Below are positions 59,201 through 64,000 of a DNA stretch of 64,000 nt, one piece after another. Each line of letters opens with the position of its first letter. Position 1 is the stretch's first letter. Under the pieces are notes generated by a model. The model had not been told where the DNA came from. It saw only the letters and a list, made by a program, of their open reading frames with translations, and searched no databases. Both the position numbers and the translations under genes were made by a program. The DNA is from Anthopleura xanthogrammica (lineage: Eukaryota; Cnidaria; Anthozoa; Actiniaria; Actiniidae), in contig OZ025217.1 in NCBI GenBank assembly GCA_964019055.1, positions 1,503,501-1,567,500 on the forward strand, read 5' to 3'.

Positions 59201-62200
59201 GGGAACAATTAACTGCAATGGGGATACATTTAACATTTTCATGCTTACCCCTCTTGCGTCCACAGCATCGCGCATGATTTCCATCCACCCTTCAAAAGTT
59301 GCCTGAAACAAGGTAAATATTGACGATATTCAATTTGATCGAACCCTGAAACAACCTCTGGGCTGATCAAAGTCAGGGCACAGCTATAACTCACAGATCA
59401 AACTCTGAAACACCCTCTGGGCGGATCTAGCTAAGTCAGGGCATGGCTAACTCACAGATCCAACCCTGAAACAACTTCTGGGCTGATCTAAGTCAGGGCA
59501 TGGCTAACTCACAGATCGAACCCTAAAACAACCTCTGGGCTGATCTAAGTCAGGGCACAGCTAACTCACAGATTAAACCCTGAAAAAATTTCTAGGCTGA
59601 TCAAAGTAAGGGCACAGCTAACTTATAACATTTCTTAGATGCACAGTTGCTTACCACTTGGAATAAAGCCATGAAGCCATTAAATGACGAATCAAAGTTA
59701 ATCTTGGAATTGACCCATCGAAAATTTTTCGCTAAGCAATCGCTCTTGTTGTTGACGACGTTATGAGAGATCAAGCTTCCATTAATTCCTACACATCTGT
59801 AGAAGCGACCGCCAAAGAACTGCACACCCATGATACTGAAGATCAACCAGAACACCATGCAGACTAGTAACACGTTACCAATACCAGGTATTGCGAATAA
59901 GAGGGAGTTAACCACAACCTGGAAAACATGAGATTTTACCATGTCAATCAGTTGATAAAAATATTTGAGTCTCATTATCTACTCAAAATGGTGGTGAAAC
60001 ACTAACCATCATGTGCTGGCACGAAAATAATCAATAGTTACTGATGCTTTCTTACCTTCATTCCTTCCCAACGTGAGATAGCTCGTAACGGTCTTAAGGC
60101 ACGCAGTGTTCTTAGAGATCGAAATGATGACAAACTGCTTTCTGAATCCGTGGAGTCTGTGATGACACTGGTTATGGAGATCTAAAAGATAAGGTTGCAC
60201 AAATGCATCACTTCAAACGCGATTTACAACATTTACTCTGTAGATTTATTCAGGAATTCTCAGGGGAGCAGGATGGTCCAAGTTCGCTCTGTCCTCCAAA
60301 ACCAGCTCTACTGTAAGTTCTTTCCAAGTGTCTAAACTTTTGCTTGGAATATCGCAGGAATAACTAATCACACCATGAGATTAAGAAAATCTCCATTTTT
60401 CTCTTGAATTTCAAAGATATTTTTATTGGCAAAGCTTTTGTGTTGTTGAATTCCGTTTTCTTAGAGAAAGACTGGTAACGAAGACGTCCCGCGTTGCATG
60501 ATGGGGTTTAGTTGATTTTCAGTCGTCTCTTAATTTAGACCCACAATTCCTTGCGGTATGCATTCGTTACCAGACCTCCTTCAGAGTTAATATGAATGGT
60601 ACTTACAACGACAATTAATACGTCCAAGCAGTTCCAGATATTCTTAAAGTATGACATCAGACCCAGCCCAAAAACCTTGAGGAGGAACTCAGCACTGAAT
60701 ACCACAGCAAAGAAGATGTTCAAGATTTTTAAGGCTTGCTGAAGTTTTGGACGAGATGGCAGATAAATGTCCTCGAAAACCTGCACGTTGGAACGAAAAA
60801 TGTATGAGACCCAACAAATTACGCGACCCGGAAAACTGACTATAATTTGAGACGTCTGGGATATTTTCGTTTCGATCAAATTGCCAACGATCTAAATATG
60901 GTATGGAACTCGCTGTACAAAGTATGACACTGAATCCCAGTGCTTCCCAATCACACGCGCGAAATCGTACGTTTTGCCGTCGCGACAAAGGTAGGTTTTG
61001 GTGGACGTAAATCAAGGCGTTTCCATGACATTGTCAAAAATTACAAAGTTTTCAAGGGCATGTCATGCCTATGGAATGCCGGTCAATTTGAAACGTAACT
61101 TGCGGGTGAAAAAATTCCAAGTCATTGTCGCTTGATGCTTTAATGATAAAACTGCGCCTTACTTGTCTTCGTTAATAAACTTCACTTTGACTTACCAGTG
61201 CAAAGCTACTGGCCATGATAATAATGAGCACTGCCCATTCAAAGTATCGATGTTCTACAAAGTTCTTCACAACAAATCGGGATTTTCTCCATGCTCGATA
61301 CCACCGACTCTGCTTCCATGACGGAATCCAGCTACAGGATGCTTTCTTCATGCACCAGGGGCAGCACTCTTCGACCTCTGTCATGGGAAGATCTTTTGGT
61401 TCGTTGTCTTCGTTCTCTTGGTGGGAAAGGGAAGTAGAAGACGCAGCGAGGCTTAAGGCTGTGCTGGCTGTGGTGTCGTTGGTGGCGGATTCAAGTGCGA
61501 TGGAAAGCTGGGGAAAAATACAACGGGTCAGTGAAAAAAATGAATGAATGAATGGCACAACTAATACGAGAAACCAATGCCAGAGAATAGCATATAATAT
61601 AGAATAAAGCACAGCACAGCACAGCACAGCACAGCACAGCACAGCACAGCACAGCACAGCACAGCACAGCACAGCACAGCACAGCACAGCACAGCACAGC
61701 ACAGCACAGCACAGCACAGCACAATCATTATATTTCATTGTCCACTTACCCTCTTGATGGTATCTCTGTTTATTTTCCCTCTCCTTCCCTGGAAAGCTGC
61801 CACGGCGCTAATGATGGACGGGGAAGGGAAAGATGAACACGGATCTGACAAAGAATTAAATAACACTCATCTTTAGCTGTTATAGTGATCCAGCTATGGT
61901 GGGACCAATTATCAATTATTTTGACTTCAAATCAAAAGTGGGGCAAGAAAAACTTCACCGTTACCGGCCCTGACACCGCTATCCCCGCTATCCCTAAGGG
62001 AGAGGTTAGTTGTGCCCTAGACCGTAGTTGATTAACCCCTTGCTATGACCAGCATACCCGATATGTCGTTTCTCTCTCTGATGTTTTAGCTTCAATACTC
62101 ACTCCTTTCCATGTGGGACTCTTTTTGAAAATCTATGATGTATATTTACGTGCAAACTCAGATGGAGCAAAAGTCAAATTTGAGGTCTTATTTTCCTATT

Positions 62201-63835
62201 CTTTGACAGGTGTCCGGGTTGGTGTGAAGTATAAAAGAATTTGATCATCTAATACACATGCGTAATCGTTGTTACAGACGTCACCATACCTGTGACTTTT
62301 GATTCGCCATTCAATGTCGGTCCATCGGTTGCATTCTCGCCATTCTGTACTCGGATTGTTGGTATCACTTTGGTGGGCTTCGAGACCGATCCGCGCAGGC
62401 GTAGTACTTTGCTGAGTCGTTGGACCCCTTGAGCAAATTTGCTCGGTTTTTGCTTAGCTTTTTTCTGTGCTTCTTCTTCAAGGGACTCCCGAGCGAACGC
62501 GTTAAGTAACAGAGCAAGAAATAAATTAAGTACCTGCAAAAAACGAAGAGGAAAATTTTCATTTTATTTATCACTTAAAATCACTTAAATTTATTCTGAA
62601 AGGAAAGACAACAGGCAGGCAAGTGAAAAGTGAAGTGTTCATGGTAAGAGTACACCCGCACTACAAATAGTGGAAGCATTAAAGTAAAACCTCCGATTCA
62701 ATATACTCACCAAAAAATTTCCAATGATGAGGGTAGTCAGAAAGAATAACGTTGCCCACACATTGCTTACTCGCATACAATCGTACAATGGTTCTATCCA
62801 TTCACCGCATAACACACGGAAGATCATCATAAATGAGTGCCAAAAATCGGTAAAATTCCACCTCGGCAGTTCACCATCGAAATTCTTTAGTGTGTAGTAT
62901 TCCTCGAAGATTTGCATACCAACAACTGCTAGCATGTAGATGACAATTCCCAGGACTAGCGTCAGGTTTCCAAGCTGGCCGACACTGCGGGCGATGGTGC
63001 TCAGTAACATGTTCATGGTACGCCATGACTGGGCCAACTTGAAGACACGTAACTAAGGCAACCAAGAGGTGATTAATTAAAAAGCTAATTAATTGTGATA
63101 ATATCTGATAATATATTAATATACTGTGGACGTATACTTTTTCCATTTCAAACCTCGTGGAAATAATATATTTGATTAGGTTGTTAATGGTAAACAAAGA
63201 AATAGTACTCAAGGGAATTACAATTGACATAAACCCTTTCTGTTAGCGAACATGTTGCATCGTGGTCTTATTGGGGGTCAGAAAAAACGTTTGTTCATAT
63301 CATTGCGCCTCATATGATTGTTTGTACCTAAGCAACACCACGATGTATGATGTTCACTATCTCTATGGATTGAGATGAGATCGAGCAAGGTTGTACACAC
63401 AGCAGCTTAAATGTAGCAAAAATCTCCACAAGGAAAAAAAATGCAAAAAAAAGATGAATTGGTAAGAGAATAGTTGCGCAAATGAGTATGTGATAAAAAC
63501 CGCAAATGCGAGAACAAAAAATAGGAGTGCGCAAATGAAAAATGGAAGAGTGAGTGAAGGACAAGTGTTAGAAGGACAAAATATACAAACAATGCCACAA
63601 AGCAGGCATCAAAAGGTAAGAATAGTCTAGGAATTGAAGTACATACCAATCTAAACGTCCTTAAAACGCTGAGACCTGAATCATGCTCTGTTATTAAGAG
63701 TTCTGCCATTAAGTCAATCACGCTGATAATAACAATAAACCCATCAAAGATATTCCATCTGCTCTTGACGTAGCCTTTAGGGCCAAATACCATGAGTTTT
63801 AATATCATCTCAAGAAAAAATACCACCGTGAACAC
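56295..63835 (-). CDS. Nav2: Voltage-gated sodium channel alpha subunit, Nav2/DEEA type (5' part outside window)
   Basis: Fourteen exons give about 1140 residues from domain II S2 to the stop: 63647-63835, 62711-63052, 62290-62533, 61750-61844, 61196-61507, 60607-60780, 60056-60181, 59655-59918, 59249-59302, 58995-59132, 58598-58711, 58241-58379, 57703-57834 and 56295-57394. Pore loops: domain [18 protein letters not shown], domain [18 protein letters not shown], domain [16 protein letters not shown]. The filter is therefore x-E-E-A, expected DEEA, not the DEKA of Nav1. Arg-rich S4 segments are [18 protein letters not shown] (III) and [18 protein letters not shown] (IV). The III-IV linker reads [18 protein letters not shown] where vertebrates have IFM. 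The C-terminus has an EF-hand-like region and an IQ-like [16 protein letters not shown]. It forms a voltage-gated cation pore in the plasma membrane; DEEA channels are less sodium-selective. One intron is AT-AC. Confidence 0.95.
57899..57938. repeat. (GGAA)n tract within the AT-AC intron
   Basis: About nine GGAA/GAAG units about 50 bp from the intron's 3' end on the minus strand. Confidence 0.9.
57970..58215. repeat. 30-bp minisatellite within the AT-AC intron
   Basis: Eight units of 30 bp with GGATGGATGCAGGGATGTTA and CTGATGGATT; single-base differences (GCATGG, GCAGCG) mark individual copies. It fills most of the intron. Confidence 0.95.
58757..58928. mobile_element. Short MITE with AGCGTGTTCA ends
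   Basis: AGCGTGTTCATAC at the left and GTGTGAACACGCT at the right are inverted; an internal GTGTTCACACTAGCG repeats the motif. In a Nav2 intron. Confidence 0.7.
59338..59630. repeat. 57-bp minisatellite, five copies (Nav2 intron)
   Basis: TCAGGGCA-type words at 59373, 59436, 59493, 59550 and 59607 (spacing 57, with one 63). Units are the reverse complement of the follistatin intron array at 41013-41300 (GAACCCTGAAACAACCTCTG). The array ends about 20 bp before the exon at 59655. Confidence 0.95.
61608..61724. repeat. (AGCAC)n pentanucleotide microsatellite
   Basis: About 23 perfect AGCAC units in a Nav2 intron; Cys/Ala/Val/Leu frames here are artefacts. Confidence 0.97.
63234..63356. mobile_element. 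Palindromic MITE, family 1 copy C (diverged)
   Basis: AGCGAACATGTTGCATCGTG and CACGATGTATGATGTTCACT are inverted, with a central TTTGTTCATATCATTGCG as in copies A and B. In the Nav2 intron between domain II S4 and S5. Confidence 0.72.
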
Positions 63836-64000
63836 CTAGAAATAAACAGGTATAGCATTAGACATGCGCAATACAACCGTTCACTTTGGCGTAATGTTTT
63901 TCTATTCCAGACCACGTGTTATACCCTTAAATATAGGACTGACTAGGTTGAGTCACAACTTTAGTAACACCGCATTTTTTTAAGTCTCCCTCGGTCGCAC
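63836..64000 (-). other. Nav2 intron running out of the window
   Basis: Follows the CTAG acceptor of the domain II exon on the minus strand. No coding match is visible; domain I and domain II S1 must lie beyond the window. Confidence 0.7.

Noticed and set aside
61172..61738. Cys/Ala/Val/Leu-rich N-terminal extension of a Nav2 exon
   Set aside because: It is the AGCAC microsatellite read in frame with the real exon that starts at 61507 after a CAG acceptor.
56295..63835. Voltage-gated calcium channel
   Set aside because: The filter loops GEWI, FEGWM and SAGWN, the [10 protein letters not shown] linker and the C-terminal IQ region are of sodium-channel type; calcium channels have a glutamate in all four loops, including domain IV.

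Overview
The window is metazoan nuclear DNA, most likely from an anthozoan cnidarian (sea anemone or coral). Reasons: AT-rich sequence; compact genes split by many short GT-AG introns; proteins close to vertebrate orthologues; a sodium channel with an E in place of the domain III lysine (a DEEA-type Nav2 filter), as known from cnidarians and other invertebrates; and abundant short palindromic DNA transposons. I cannot fix the species. Gene calls come from reading exons, splice sites and phase by eye and comparing with families I know; no database search was run.

Layout: ANKLE1 (minus, 1613-6557) is head-to-head with a glucocerebrosidase gene GBA1 (plus, 7014-11138). PRRC1 (plus, 11653-14201) follows and converges on SHLD2 (minus, 15737-18320), a Shieldin subunit. 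SHLD2 is head-to-head with a C9orf85 homologue (plus, 18502-22471), one intron of which carries a 1.4-kb inverted-repeat transposon enclosing a PIF1-type helicase fragment. From about 22.6 to 30.25 kb lies a homogeneous satellite of about 63 monomers of 119 bp with higher-order structure and decayed edges. Then come DDA1 (minus, 32665-35644), head-to-head with EFCAB2/DRC8 (plus, 36087-37584); a follistatin gene (minus, 40069-45979, with a probable alternative signal-peptide exon at 47471-47549); a repeat-rich stretch of about 9 kb with no gene I can support; and the 3' two thirds of a voltage-gated sodium channel gene (minus, 56295-63835, continuing beyond the window).

The genes are a mixed housekeeping set rather than one pathway. 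ANKLE1 (DNA nuclease) and SHLD2 (double-strand-break end protection) both act on broken DNA; C9orf85 has no settled role. GBA1 is lysosomal, DDA1 belongs to CRL4 ubiquitin ligases, DRC8 to the ciliary nexin-dynein regulatory complex, follistatin antagonises activin/BMP ligands, and Nav2 is a membrane channel. The most unusual things are the satellite with an exact 10-monomer (1190-bp) duplication, the helicase-carrying element with a 7-bp target-site duplication, an AT-AC (U12-type) intron in the channel gene with near-perfect minor-spliceosome signals, a four-domain follistatin with a second leader exon, and a 57-bp minisatellite family shared by introns of two genes in opposite orientation.
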